Assembly (NCBI GenBank): GCA_016710135.1
Contig: JADJLM010000001.1
Span: forward strand, 682,001 to 746,000
From: Nitrosomonas sp.
GTDB lineage: Bacteria; Pseudomonadota; Gammaproteobacteria; Burkholderiales; Nitrosomonadaceae
Direction of reading: 5' to 3'
DNA: 64,000 nucleotides
Shown here: positions 1 through 9,215 of the stretch, piece by piece
Numbering within the stretch: position 1 is the stretch's first letter
Layout of the letters: each line of letters opens with the position of its first letter
Program-made: the position numbers and the translations under genes
The notes under the pieces: generated by a model
Seen by the model: the letters and a program-made list of their open reading frames with translations, nothing else
Database searches by the model: none
Told to the model about the DNA's origin: nothing

Positions 1-1852
1 AGTTGGTACTGCTGATAATAATGCCTGAGTGTATGGATGTTTAGCATCGTTTAACACTTCAGTCACCGTTCCTTTTTCTACTATTCTTCCCAGATACATA
101 ACAGCTACCTCATCCGCAAGATATTCAACGACAGATATATTATGTGTAATAAAAAGATAAGCTAGACCGAAATTACGCTGTAATTTGCTCAGTAGATTTA
201 ATATTTGAGCTTGGACCGATACATCAAGCGCGCTCGTAGGTTCATCACAGATCAATAACTTAGGGTTAACCGATAATGCTCTTGCAATTGCAATACGTTG
301 ACGCTGTCCACCTGAGAACTCGTGAGGATATCGCCATTTAGCTTCAGCAGGTAAATTTACTTGTTGAAGGAGCTCATCAATTCGAGCTTCAGTTGAACTT
401 ATGGGTATATTAGTCAATGATTCGGAACGATGAACCGTATCATATTTGTCAATTCCTAGAGCGTCCATCCCTTCTTTAAGAATCTCAAAAATGCGCATCT
501 TAGGATTAAGTGACGAATAGGGATCTTGAAAAATAATTTGATAATCGGATCGTCCTTTGCGTAATTCCTGGGGAGATAATTTCGTTAACTCCATACCATT
601 AAACTGAATGCTGCCTGCTGTCACCGGAATAAGTTGCAAAATACTTTTACCAACCGTTGTTTTACCACAACCCGATTCGCCAACCAAAGCAAGTGTTTTT
701 CCTGAGGATATCGACAACGACACACCATCAACCGCTTTGACATAGCCTGATACCTGTTTCAAAAGACCGCTGTGGATAGGAAAATGAACTTTCAGATTTT
801 GAACATCAAGTAATTTATCCAAAGGGGAATAGCGAGGTGGTTGAGTGATTTGAGCGACACTTACAGCCTGCTCAGAAACAGGGTGCTGAAGTTGATTGAA
901 AAGATGGCATTTGACGGAGTGATCGGTATTAATTTCAACCCAGCTAGGCACGCTTTCGTAGCAAAGTGTTACAGCCTTATCACAACGTTCCGCAAAACGG
1001 CACCCTGAAAAGCTTTGCGATAGGGGGCACATTGCCGCGAATGACTGCAAGACCTCGCTGGCGTTTGCTTTTATCTGGTATCGCTGCAAATAATTTTTGT
1101 GAATACGGATGGAGTGGGTTAGAAAAAAAAGCTTCACGTTGTGCAGTTTCAATGATTTCACCCGCATACATGACAGCAACGCGATCAGCCATCTTTGCTA
1201 CAACGCCGAGATCATGCGTAATTAACAGAATCGACATATGTGTATTTGTTTGTATTGCTTTCATCAGATTCAGAACTTGCGCCTGAATCGTTACATCAAG
1301 TGCTGTTGTGGGTTCATCCGCAATTAATAATTGTGGCTGCCCTGCTAATGCCATGGCAATCATCACACGCTGTTTCATTCCGCCTGAAAATTGGAATGGG
1401 TACTCAGATAGGCGGCGCTTGATATCGGAAATTCCGACTTGCTGTAACAGCTGCTGTATTCGCTGCTGTCTGGTTTGACTCGGTAAATCAAAGTGATGCT
1501 GGAGCACTTCATCTATCTGATCTGAAATAGTCATGACCGGATTCAGGCTGAGCATCGGTTCTTGAAATATCATACTAACTCGTTTTCCACGAATATTTCG
1601 CATCTCGGCCTCAGGTAATTGAAGCAAATCGAGATCATTTAATTTGATCTGACCATCGATGATCTGTCCCGATTCGGGTAATAGCCGCATAATAGAAAGC
1701 GCTGTCATTGATTTACCGCAACCAGATTCTCCAAGCAGTGCAAAGGTTTCACCTTTAAATATTGTCAGAGTAAGTCCATCAACCGCGCGTACAGGTTCGC
1801 TGTTGGTATGCAAAATTGTTGAGAGCTGGTTAATTTCTAGTAGCGGACTCAT
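1..1852 (-). CDS. yejF: Dipeptide/oligopeptide ABC importer, double ATPase (YejF type), frameshifted and cut by window start
   Basis: This is a fused ATPase with two ABC domains that powers uptake of peptides or similar substrates at the inner membrane. The first domain shows Walker A GESGCGKS, signature FSGGMKQR and Walker B LLIADEP. The second shows GESGCGKTT, FSGGQRQR and LLICDEP and runs off the left edge before its C-terminal end. The start is the ATG at 1850-1852, giving MSPLLEINQL, and it overlaps the permease 3' end by 23 bp, as in a coupled operon. The frame breaks in the linker between the domains, at the AAAA run 1008-1011. Removing one base there joins the frame to SGCRFAERC, the usual conserved linker of this family. 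I therefore treat it as one gene with a probable +1 sequence error. The substrate is inferred from family only. Confidence 0.85.
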
Positions 1853-3347
1853 GTGCGGAAGGGTTCTTCTTCTGATTGACTGCAATCGTGTTATGAATTG
1901 TTGATGACTTTTCGGGTTGGGTAATTTTGAGTGATAATGTTCTAATGCGGGGATTGAAAGCATTTTGTACTGCATCAGCAAAAAGATTTGCACTCAATAC
2001 CAATGTAAACATAAATCCAAATGCTGCGAGTAATGTCCACCATACCATAGGTTCCCGCGCCATTTCGAGTCGTGCTGCATTGATCATTGTGCCAAAGCTG
2101 ATCATGGATGGATCTACTCCTACACCGACATAAGACAAAACTGCTTCTGCAAGAACTAGGCCACTAAAATCCATGACAATAGCAATTAGAACGATGTGAA
2201 ATACATTCGGAAGGATATGGCGGCTAATGATACGCCAATGAGAAACCGCAAAGGCATGTGCTGCTTGAATGTATTCCATTTCTCTTAATTTTAGCGTTTC
2301 GCCTCGTAATAATCGGCATAGGCTAGTCCAACTGGTAATTCCTAAAATGATGCACAAAAATAACAAGCGCAAATCAGCTCGCGATAGAATGGTTTCGAAT
2401 AAATCTGGGTGTGTTTCAATATAAACCTGCATCATGAGAACCGCAGCTGCGATAAGAAGTACACTCGGGATTGAGCTCAGCGTCGTGTAGGTATATTGAA
2501 TCACATCATCAACCCAGCCCCGGAAATAGCCTGCCGCAATGCCTAGAAATAAGGCAAATGGCAGCATGATTAGCGTGGTTAGTGTGCCGATAACCAATCC
2601 AGTTCGTATACTCTTCAATGATAAATAGAGCACGTCTTGGCCTACTTTATCCGTACCTAGTACATGGTAATGGGTTGCAAGTGCGATAACAGCACCCGAT
2701 AACACGATAATGATATTGAGCGTTATGAAAATAGCCCACCATGGCGTTTCAGTTTTACCACACCATAGCGCTTTGTGAAATTGCCAATAGCTTGTTTTAT
2801 TCTGATACGCGAGTCGGGCGGTAATACTGAAGATTATGATGCTCCAGGCGAATAAACCCCATCCCGCACCGATAATACTTCGGGTAATAATATCTTGAAT
2901 ATGACTGGCTTCAGGATCTACTAGATGTGCGCCCCCATAAGCTAATCTAGCGAATTCCCTTACTTGGCCACCATCAGGTAATTCGATGGTTTCCTTGGCA
3001 TAGAGATAGGTGGACAATGGTGCTGAATAGGTTTTCTCGACATTGTTGCGTAGCGGGGTTGCAATAACATCGAGTACGCTTAGTACCTCAACACTATATG
3101 TCTTAGTGTTTGCTTCATTGGAAGCAGATTCGATAGCAGGGCGGAAGTGGATAGTGTCTAAAATTCCAATTAACACAAAAAATGTGAGAATAGTAAATGC
3201 AGACATTCCACTAGCACTATGCGTGACTCTACGCCAGGGTGCTAATAGATGAGGGTGGTGCCGAATATAATTGCTAATTGTGATAACGATTCCAACTAGC
3301 AAATAAATGAATGCATCAGTCCAAAGAATTACTGGATCGATTGCCAT
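1830..3347 (-). CDS. yejE: ABC importer permease (YejE/DppC-like) with extended N-terminus
   Basis: Inner-membrane permease of a peptide-type ABC importer, 505 residues against roughly 340 for E. coli YejE. The extra length is an N-terminal part with a membrane segment near residues 8-25, a second near 50-65, a polar region, and further segments near 165 and 205. The C-terminal half carries the binding-protein-dependent permease fold, with the coupling-loop region around RGETLKLREMEYIQAAHAF. It lies directly upstream of the ATPase gene and overlaps it. The usual partners, the second permease yejB and the binding protein yejA, are not upstream: the next gene is an unrelated DUF2130 gene. The start ATG at 3345-3347 has only a weak ribosome site (AGAATAG). 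The assignment to the Yej branch rather than Dpp/Opp is likely, not certain. Confidence 0.8.
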   Translation of the reverse strand: MAIDPVILWTDAFIYLLVGIVITISNYIRHHPHLLAPWRRVTHSASGMSAFTILTFFVLIGILDTIHFRPAIESASNEANTKTYSVEVLSVLDVIATPLRNNVEKTYSAPLSTYLYAKETIELPDGGQVREFARLAYGGAHLVDPEASHIQDIITRSIIGAGWGLFAWSIIIFSITARLAYQNKTSYWQFHKALWCGKTETPWWAIFITLNIIIVLSGAVIALATHYHVLGTDKVGQDVLYLSLKSIRTGLVIGTLTTLIMLPFALFLGIAAGYFRGWVDDVIQYTYTTLSSIPSVLLIAAAVLMMQVYIETHPDLFETILSRADLRLLFLCIILGITSWTSLCRLLRGETLKLREMEYIQAAHAFAVSHWRIISRHILPNVFHIVLIAIVMDFSGLVLAEAVLSYVGVGVDPSMISFGTMINAARLEMAREPMVWWTLLAAFGFMFTLVLSANLFADAVQNAFNPRIRTLSLKITQPEKSSTIHNTIAVNQKKNPSAHESATRN

Positions 3348-3537
3348 ATACTATTCTGCATGAATGATAAAAGAAAAAAGGTTATTGTAGTTTGAATTCA
3401 TATCAGAAGTGTCATAGAAAGACTTAAAAAGTAATAAATTTGGTATGTAGAATTTACTGGCTAGAATTTTAGGCGGTAAGTCTGAGCGTCTACAAATCAA
3501 TGTATACTAAATCCTTGCTATCCAGCGAAGATGCTTA

Positions 3538-4812
3538 TCAGTTTTTTAATTCTAAATACTCCAATTCCAAACCTTCGATTTCTTGCAGCGATTTTCCAGC
3601 AATTCCTTGTAAATCTCCGTACATGCCAACAGTTGCTTCCATGACGTGCGTAATTTGTTCTTCGCGTTTTGCCCATTGTTTTAAAATTACTTTACGTTCT
3701 TTGTCCAGATCGGTTTGCATGGTGGTAAATGCTTCGACAATGGCTTCCACACGCTGGCGGAAACGTGGCCCCGTTAGATATTGATAAATAAGCTCAGTTT
3801 TAGTCTGCTGACCCTCGCTGACTTGTTTGACTTGTCTCATTTGCAACAGCATGTGTCGCAGGATAGTGGCTACCGGTAATGTGGCGCGAGGATGCACAAC
3901 CCACACACCATCGATAATATCAAATGTCTCGATGCCTTTGGGTAATGCATGACTAATCAATACTGAGAGTTCAGCTTTAGCATTACGTTGATCATCGCGC
4001 AGTTTACTTAACCAGGATTCGCTCCAATTTTTGGTGCGCTTCGATTCCCATAAAATTAATCCACTCAGCAATCCGCTGGGACTCATGACTGCATGTAGAA
4101 TATCGCCGCCAAATTCACCTTTGGGAACCGGTTCGATGGAATCATGTGGAAATTTATTGCGCAGCAGACCTTCAAGTTCAAGCTCTTGCACTTCTCCTTG
4201 AAGCTGCTGAGAGCCTTGCTCAGCTTTTTGCTTGAGTTCCTCAATTTTTTGATGCATGGCAGCGATGGTCTGGTCTTTTTCCATGACTTTCAGTTTGAGA
4301 CCTTCTTCTGCTTCCTGGCGGGCTTGATCACGAATCATAGTTAAATTTTGTTGTACGCGTTTTTCGATGGTAAGTTCAAGCTCGCGTTTAGTGTCATCAA
4401 GTTCGCGTTGTTTTTTTAAAAGATCTACTTGTGCGGCCTGCGCTTCGCTGAGTTTTTGCTCGCGTGTTTGGAGCAATTCTTTGAGGTTTGCTAATTCTCG
4501 AAGATTGTTTTCGAGCTCTGAAGCGACTGCTAATTTTGCTTTTTTAGCTTCATCCGCGATCAGACGATCACGTTCTATTTTGAGTTGAACGGTTACTTGA
4601 TCAGTAACCTGCTGGTCAACATTACGTTTGGTTTCGCTCAGGAGTTGTTCTTGTTGACGGATTGCCTGTTCTCGCTGGGAAATTGCTTCATCTTTTTGCG
4701 CAAGTTGCTGCTGAAACTGTTGGCGCGTCGCGGCTAATAGAGGAGCCGCAAGCGATTCGGTCAAATGAATTGCAGTATGACAGTTTGGGCAGGTGATAAT
4801 GGGATCATTCAT
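3538..4812 (-). CDS. DUF2130 coiled-coil protein, predicted PD-(D/E)XK nuclease-like
   Basis: A 424-residue cytoplasmic protein. It opens with a CPNC pair (residues 9-12) that could be half of a zinc knuckle. A long charged, Gln/Glu-rich coiled coil follows (about residues 30-215), then a globular C-terminal domain. That domain holds GEFGGDILHAV followed by LILWESKRTKNW, a D...ExK arrangement like PD-(D/E)XK nucleases; DUF2130 proteins have been proposed to have that fold. The catalytic reading is inference and no activity is visible from the sequence. The gene stands alone between the ABC permease and a divergent CopD gene. A role in DNA handling is a guess, but the family match is strong. 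The start ATG is followed immediately by the CPNC region typical of family members. Confidence 0.8.
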   Translation of the reverse strand: MNDPIITCPNCHTAIHLTESLAAPLLAATRQQFQQQLAQKDEAISQREQAIRQQEQLLSETKRNVDQQVTDQVTVQLKIERDRLIADEAKKAKLAVASELENNLRELANLKELLQTREQKLSEAQAAQVDLLKKQRELDDTKRELELTIEKRVQQNLTMIRDQARQEAEEGLKLKVMEKDQTIAAMHQKIEELKQKAEQGSQQLQGEVQELELEGLLRNKFPHDSIEPVPKGEFGGDILHAVMSPSGLLSGLILWESKRTKNWSESWLSKLRDDQRNAKAELSVLISHALPKGIETFDIIDGVWVVHPRATLPVATILRHMLLQMRQVKQVSEGQQTKTELIYQYLTGPRFRQRVEAIVEAFTTMQTDLDKERKVILKQWAKREEQITHVMEATVGMYGDLQGIAGKSLQEIEGLELEYLELKN

Positions 4813-5128
4813 GAATCATCTCGGTGGTTATCATTGTGGTCAATAGTAATCGATTTACTGGAATGGAACATCTAGGGTAACAAATTGATTAGTGGCTTAC
4901 GATTGACTTCTAATGAGCTCCAGCTTAGCTCACTTGAACGAAACGCTGTTATACGCTATGGTATAGGGTAGTTTTACGGTACCTTCTGCTTTTTTATTTT
5001 TCCAACTTTATTCTTACTCCTTCTTTTTTACTTTGCCCTGTGTGTTAAGTTGGTACCTAAATTATAGTTCTGCTTAAGGTCTAGATTATTCCCGTGTTTT
5101 GTCAATGATTTTAATGTTGTAAAAAGCA
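4813..5128. other. Intergenic region between divergent genes, no gene seen
   Basis: A 316-bp AT-rich gap between the DUF2130 gene (minus) and the CopD-cytochrome gene (plus). It must hold both promoters. I see no convincing -35/-10 pair, operator palindrome or RNA. Open stretches here lack a ribosome site and family resemblance. Confidence 0.5.
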
Positions 5129-7177
5129 ATGATCGAAATTTTTTCTGCGTTGGTACGATGGCTGCAGTTAGCTGCCAATCTCGTTTTATTTGGGAGTTGT
5201 GTTTTTTTAGCAATAATTTGGTATGGAAAGGAATTACCCGAGCTAAGTTGGGTGAGAAAACTGGAGAAATTGTTTCCTTGGTTAGTGAGTATTATTTTAT
5301 TTGGATTAATCGGTATTTTAGCGAGTACCGCAGGTCAGGCTACCGGAAATGCAATTAATACCTGGGATTTGAATGCTTGGATAGAGATCGTACTAAAAAC
5401 CCGAGTAGGGCATCTTTGGGTAGCACGGTTTTTATTGGCCATGTTATTACTGTGGATTGTTTTTCGTCTTAGACGTTTGAATCGTGTTCGATGGCATTAC
5501 GTGCTGCTCGCATTTGCGGCAGCATTACCTTTAATCACAGGATCGCTTGTTAGCCATGTGGGTGCTGAAGAGATTTCTTTTGTTTCAGTTGCGCCCTATA
5601 CACTGCATATCTTGTTAGCAGGGGCCTGGTTTGGCGCTTTGCCTGCGATCATTTATATCATTCGTGATGCATTTAAGAATTCACTCGCGGGTACGCTTGT
5701 GCTGCATGCCGATTTTTTGAAACAATTTTCAGCACTTGCGTTACCTGTCATGATGCTGCTATTCCTCACTGGATGGATGGCAGTAGACCGCATGATTGGG
5801 GACTATTACCATACACTGGTTTCCAGTCGCTATGGGTGGTTGCTCAACTTCAAGTTACTGATACTTGCTATTATTTTATGGATTGCTTACCGGATTCGTT
5901 CTATCTGGTTGCCTTTATTTATCCGTGAAAATGAACGTATTGGAACAGAAATCAATAAGCTAAAAAAATGGATTGGAATTGAGTTTTTACTAGCGCTTGT
6001 CTTAGTATTGTTTGCTACCTTATTAGCCAATACGCTTCCAGGCAAGCATGCGATTATCGACAATTGGCCTTATCCTTTCCGGCTTTCGGTTGACGCCACT
6101 TGGGATGAGCCCGAAGTCCAGAATTTTTTCTGGACGGGTACTTTGTTGCTCATTATAGCAATCGGAATTGCTACGATTGGCACACTGAATCGATGGAATC
6201 AATCAAAGCGGGTCGTTCTACCTCTTATTATGGGTCTCGTTTCACTGAGTATCGCCTTACCTCCGCTAATCATTGAGGCCTATCCTGAAACCTATCAAAA
6301 AACACCGGTTCCATTTGACGTAATTTCGATATCGAAGGGTGCCGCGTTGTTTGCTACACATTGTGTCGGTTGCCATGGTCCTCAAGGGAAAGGAACCGGT
6401 ACATCACCTGAACTCTTTATTGCTAATCCAGAAACGGGAGAATTTCCACCTGATCCAACGGATCTACTTACCAAAACGCATACCGCTAGACATACCGTCG
6501 GTAATTTTTATCACTGGCTGTCTTATGGAATCGAAGAAACGAGTATGCCAGGGTTCTCAGCGGTTTTAACTGATGAGGATCGTTGGGATATTGTCAATTA
6601 TCTTCATGCGCTTTCAAGGGGTTATATGGGAAGGTTACTAGGTAGTTTGGTGACGCCAAAGCAACCTTTTCTGGCACCGCCTATTTTTTCTTATTTCGCG
6701 CATGATCATTCTGGTGGAAACCTAAAAGATTTTCGTGAGAAAAGTAACGTATTGCTTATTTTATTTTCATGGCCTCAATCGCAACAGCGATTATTTCAGT
6801 TAAGCGATCTTTACGATACGTTAAAAAATGATTACCACACTGAGATACTACTGGTTCCTAATAGAGCACTAGCTGACGAAGAAATGGCGGCGGTAACGCG
6901 CATCGTCCCATTCCCAATCATAACTGAAGGTTGGTCTGAAATTAGAGATAGCTATTTATTATTTCGTAGAACGATGGCGGTTCCAGATTTACTCGGAAAA
7001 GGGATGACTCCGGAGCATATTGAGTACATGATCGATCGTTTTGGGTATCTGCGCGCCCGATGGGTTACTCAGTTTGATGGCTTCGGTTGGCTGATTACAG
7101 GCGTTCTAACCAAGCAACTCACGCTATTGAATCAGGAAGGAAAAATAAAACCACCGCCTGATGATCATGTGCATTAA
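5129..7177 (+). CDS. CopD-domain membrane protein fused to cytochrome c and a thioredoxin-like tail
   Basis: A 682-residue inner-membrane protein. Residues 1-390 carry about eight to nine hydrophobic segments and match the CopD copper-resistance/uptake family, with conserved His in the loop ITGSLVSHVGAEE and in YTLHILLAGAW. A class I cytochrome c domain follows, with haem site CVGCH (C412, C415, H416) and a likely distal Met ligand at M473 (SMPGF). The last ~150 residues (LLILFSWPQSQQRLFQL onward) look like a thioredoxin-fold tail but lack a CxxC pair. CopD proteins are linked to periplasmic copper handling. The attached haem suggests a redox step coupled to copper, which would suit an ammonia oxidiser rich in copper enzymes; this last point is inference. 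The gene is monocistronic and ends at a shared terminator opposite the peroxidase gene. Confidence 0.8.
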   Translation: MIEIFSALVRWLQLAANLVLFGSCVFLAIIWYGKELPELSWVRKLEKLFPWLVSIILFGLIGILASTAGQATGNAINTWDLNAWIEIVLKTRVGHLWVARFLLAMLLLWIVFRLRRLNRVRWHYVLLAFAAALPLITGSLVSHVGAEEISFVSVAPYTLHILLAGAWFGALPAIIYIIRDAFKNSLAGTLVLHADFLKQFSALALPVMMLLFLTGWMAVDRMIGDYYHTLVSSRYGWLLNFKLLILAIILWIAYRIRSIWLPLFIRENERIGTEINKLKKWIGIEFLLALVLVLFATLLANTLPGKHAIIDNWPYPFRLSVDATWDEPEVQNFFWTGTLLLIIAIGIATIGTLNRWNQSKRVVLPLIMGLVSLSIALPPLIIEAYPETYQKTPVPFDVISISKGAALFATHCVGCHGPQGKGTGTSPELFIANPETGEFPPDPTDLLTKTHTARHTVGNFYHWLSYGIEETSMPGFSAVLTDEDRWDIVNYLHALSRGYMGRLLGSLVTPKQPFLAPPIFSYFAHDHSGGNLKDFREKSNVLLILFSWPQSQQRLFQLSDLYDTLKNDYHTEILLVPNRALADEEMAAVTRIVPFPIITEGWSEIRDSYLLFRRTMAVPDLLGKGMTPEHIEYMIDRFGYLRARWVTQFDGFGWLITGVLTKQLTLLNQEGKIKPPPDDHVH

Positions 7178-7190
7178 TTGATTTAAGAAT

Positions 7191-7238
7191 AAAAAAACAT
7201 AAAGGCCACACAAAATTGATATTCTGTGTGGCCTTCTT
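7191..7238. terminator. Bidirectional rho-independent terminator
   Basis: A perfect 11-bp stem (AAGGCCACACA at 7202-7212 with TGTGTGGCCTT at 7225-7235) and a 12-nt loop. A run of seven A at 7191-7197 gives the U tract on the minus strand; on the plus strand TTCTTT follows. It lies between the convergent CopD-cytochrome and peroxidase genes and serves both. Confidence 0.85.
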
Positions 7239-7279
7239 TAAACTCGCTACGAAGTCTTTTAAAGACTTAACTGAGTTTA

Positions 7280-8281
7280 TTACTTATCAAAAGGCTCAGG
7301 TCTTGGTGTGCTATTGTTAGAAGGTGGTAAAATAGGTAACTTGAAGTCAGGTTGTTTGCCTGTCAATGTTTTTAAGAAGGCAACCACATTGGCAATCTCT
7401 TCTTTGCTAAATTCTTTATTTAATTGAATTTTAGCCATCGTATCAACAGCTTCTTCTAACGTAGCTGCTCCACCATCGTGGAAGTACGGATAGGTTAGTT
7501 CAACATTGCGTAAAGTAGGAACTTTAAAATGTAATCGATCTTCTTCTTTACCGGTTACTCCTTTACGGCCTTCAGCAGTGCTTTTAGTTTCATAAGGCTT
7601 ATAAACGCCCATTTTCTCAAAGGAATTTCCACCTACCGCAGGGCCATTATGGCATTTTGTGCAGCCACTACTTTTGAACACGTTATATCCATCTTGTTCT
7701 TCTTTTGATAATGCGTTTTTATCTCCTTCTAACCACTTGTCAAAACGAGAACCTGGAGTAACAAGCGTTTCTTCAAAAGCTGCAATTGCAGTCGTAACAC
7801 GATCAATATCTACACCATCTGAACCAAATGCTTTTTTGAACTGTGCTTGATATTTTGACATAGAATCAATCACTTTGACTGCGATATCATGAGTTGAAGC
7901 CATTTCACCTGGATTAGCAATCGGACCGCCTGCTTGTTCTTTTAAGTCTTTTGCGCGTCCATCCCAAAATTGAGCCAAATTCATGCTTGAATTCAATACA
8001 GTAGGTGCATTAATTGGACCTTGCTGCCATTTATGGCCGATAGAGGTTTTAATATTATCTGTTCCACCCATGCTTAAGTTATGGCAAGAATTGCAAGAAA
8101 TGAAGCCTGATTTGGATAACCTGGGATCAAAAAATAGCATTTTTCCTAATTCAACCAATTCTGCGTTTTCTGGCTTTACTGGTTTGATAGGCTGAATCGG
8201 TTCGTTAGCAGCAATTACATGCATTGATGTCATGATTACACCGATTGATAATAGCGAAACAGTTAGCTTGCGCATCATCAT
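7280..8281 (-). CDS. ccp: Di-haem cytochrome c peroxidase
   Basis: Periplasmic enzyme that reduces hydrogen peroxide to water using electrons from small c-type cytochromes. The 333-residue protein has a Sec signal peptide ending near HVIAA, and two haem sites: CNSCH (C63, C66, H67) in the peroxidatic domain and CTKCH (C207, C210, H211) in the electron-transfer domain. FFDPRLS, FWDGRA and TLRNVELTYPYFHDG are family hallmarks. A Pro-rich C-terminal tail follows. Nitrosomonas europaea has a well-studied enzyme of this family. A possible operator lies just upstream (8336-8355). The gene converges on the CopD-cytochrome gene, so the two are neighbours but not an operon. In an ammonia oxidiser it would protect the periplasm from peroxide; that role follows from the family. 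Confidence 0.93.
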   Translation of the reverse strand: MMMRKLTVSLLSIGVIMTSMHVIAANEPIQPIKPVKPENAELVELGKMLFFDPRLSKSGFISCNSCHNLSMGGTDNIKTSIGHKWQQGPINAPTVLNSSMNLAQFWDGRAKDLKEQAGGPIANPGEMASTHDIAVKVIDSMSKYQAQFKKAFGSDGVDIDRVTTAIAAFEETLVTPGSRFDKWLEGDKNALSKEEQDGYNVFKSSGCTKCHNGPAVGGNSFEKMGVYKPYETKSTAEGRKGVTGKEEDRLHFKVPTLRNVELTYPYFHDGGAATLEEAVDTMAKIQLNKEFSKEEIANVVAFLKTLTGKQPDFKLPILPPSNNSTPRPEPFDK

Positions 8282-8335
8282 TTAGAATCTCTCCTCAAAA
8301 GCACGGCTGTAATGGCGCAGCCGATTACGCCAAAA

Positions 8336-8355
8336 TATTATTCTGTGGAATAATA
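8336..8355. promoter_or_regulatory. AT-rich palindrome upstream of the peroxidase gene
   Basis: TATTATTC-TGTG-GAATAATA is an 8-bp inverted repeat about 55 bp upstream of the peroxidase start. It resembles a regulator operator more than a terminator, having no G/C-rich stem. The binding protein is unknown; Fur/PerR-like sites are AT-rich in this way, but the match is too loose to call. Confidence 0.3.
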
Positions 8356-8419
8356 ATATCTAATAATAAGCCATATTAAAATTTGGCAGTAACGATTCTA
8401 TCTCATCGTATCGATGAAA

Positions 8420-8995
8420 TTAATCTTTTATAGTTACTGAAGAATTTGATAGTACTTCTTTTGTGTTGGACTGAGTGTTTTCTATATAACCATAATCATG
8501 AGCCGACCCGATATCCCGTCCCACGAGTCTAGACAATTCTAGCAATGCTTGTCGATAGACTTGTCGCTTGAATTCCACTACAGAGTCTAGCTCTACCCAA
8601 TACTGGTTCCAACGCCATGCGTCAAACTCTGGATGTGGGCTTTTTCGGAGGGAAACATCAGTATCACGTCCTAGTAACCGCAACAAAAACCAGATTTGTT
8701 TTTGCCCTTTGTAGCTTTTTCGACACTCACGTCGGATCCAACATTCTGGCACATTGTACCGTAGCCATTCACGCGTTCTTCCAAGAATTTCTACATGATT
8801 CGGCTGTAATCCAATTTCTTCAGTTAGCTCTCTATACATCGCCTGTGTTGGGGTTTCTCCTGTTTTGATTCCCCCTTGGGGAAATTGCCAAGAATTTTGT
8901 TTGACTCGCTTTCCCCAAAAAACCTCATTTCTTGAATTTAGCAGAATGATACCAACATTAGGACGATATCCGTTCCGATCAATCATTTGATTCAT
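8420..8995 (-). CDS. rppH: RNA pyrophosphohydrolase
   Basis: Nudix hydrolase that removes pyrophosphate from the 5' end of mRNA and so starts RNase E-dependent decay. The Nudix box is intact (GGIKTGETPTQAMYRELTEE, then IGL), preceded by the family start IDRNGYRPNVG and by WQFPQ. At 191 residues it is slightly longer than the E. coli enzyme, with a poorly conserved Ser/Thr-rich tail. Two starts are possible: ATG at 8993-8995, or ATG at 8984-8986, which gives the canonical MIDRNGYRPN N-terminus. The second is well placed after a GGA. It is divergent from proS. Confidence 0.9.
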   Translation of the reverse strand: MNQMIDRNGYRPNVGIILLNSRNEVFWGKRVKQNSWQFPQGGIKTGETPTQAMYRELTEEIGLQPNHVEILGRTREWLRYNVPECWIRRECRKSYKGQKQIWFLLRLLGRDTDVSLRKSPHPEFDAWRWNQYWVELDSVVEFKRQVYRQALLELSRLVGRDIGSAHDYGYIENTQSNTKEVLSNSSVTIKD

Positions 8996-9215
8996 CCGTC
9001 ATTCAATTCGTTAATTAGCGAACATTTTTTCATACTTTGGATAAGATGAAAAGCCACCATAAAACAAAAAGGTGGGACTTTTTCCTTTTGCTTTAACCTT
9101 TGCATGATTCTTATCAAGCTAAGATAAGCGGCTAGCACGTCTATAACGTATCGATGATTGGTTTTCAAGGTAGAATCACGTTTTAAATAAAATAATCATA
9201 AGTGGAATCAATTTT

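Noticed and set aside
3500..3784. Plus-strand frame over the DUF2130 3' end
   Set aside because: Antisense shadow of a conserved coding region with no ribosome site or family match.
9053..9085. CCACC...GGTGG hairpin followed by TTTTT upstream of proS, possible T-box or attenuator
   Set aside because: Only 5-6 pairs, no T-box specifier or antiterminator sequence recognised, and T-boxes are not expected in this group.
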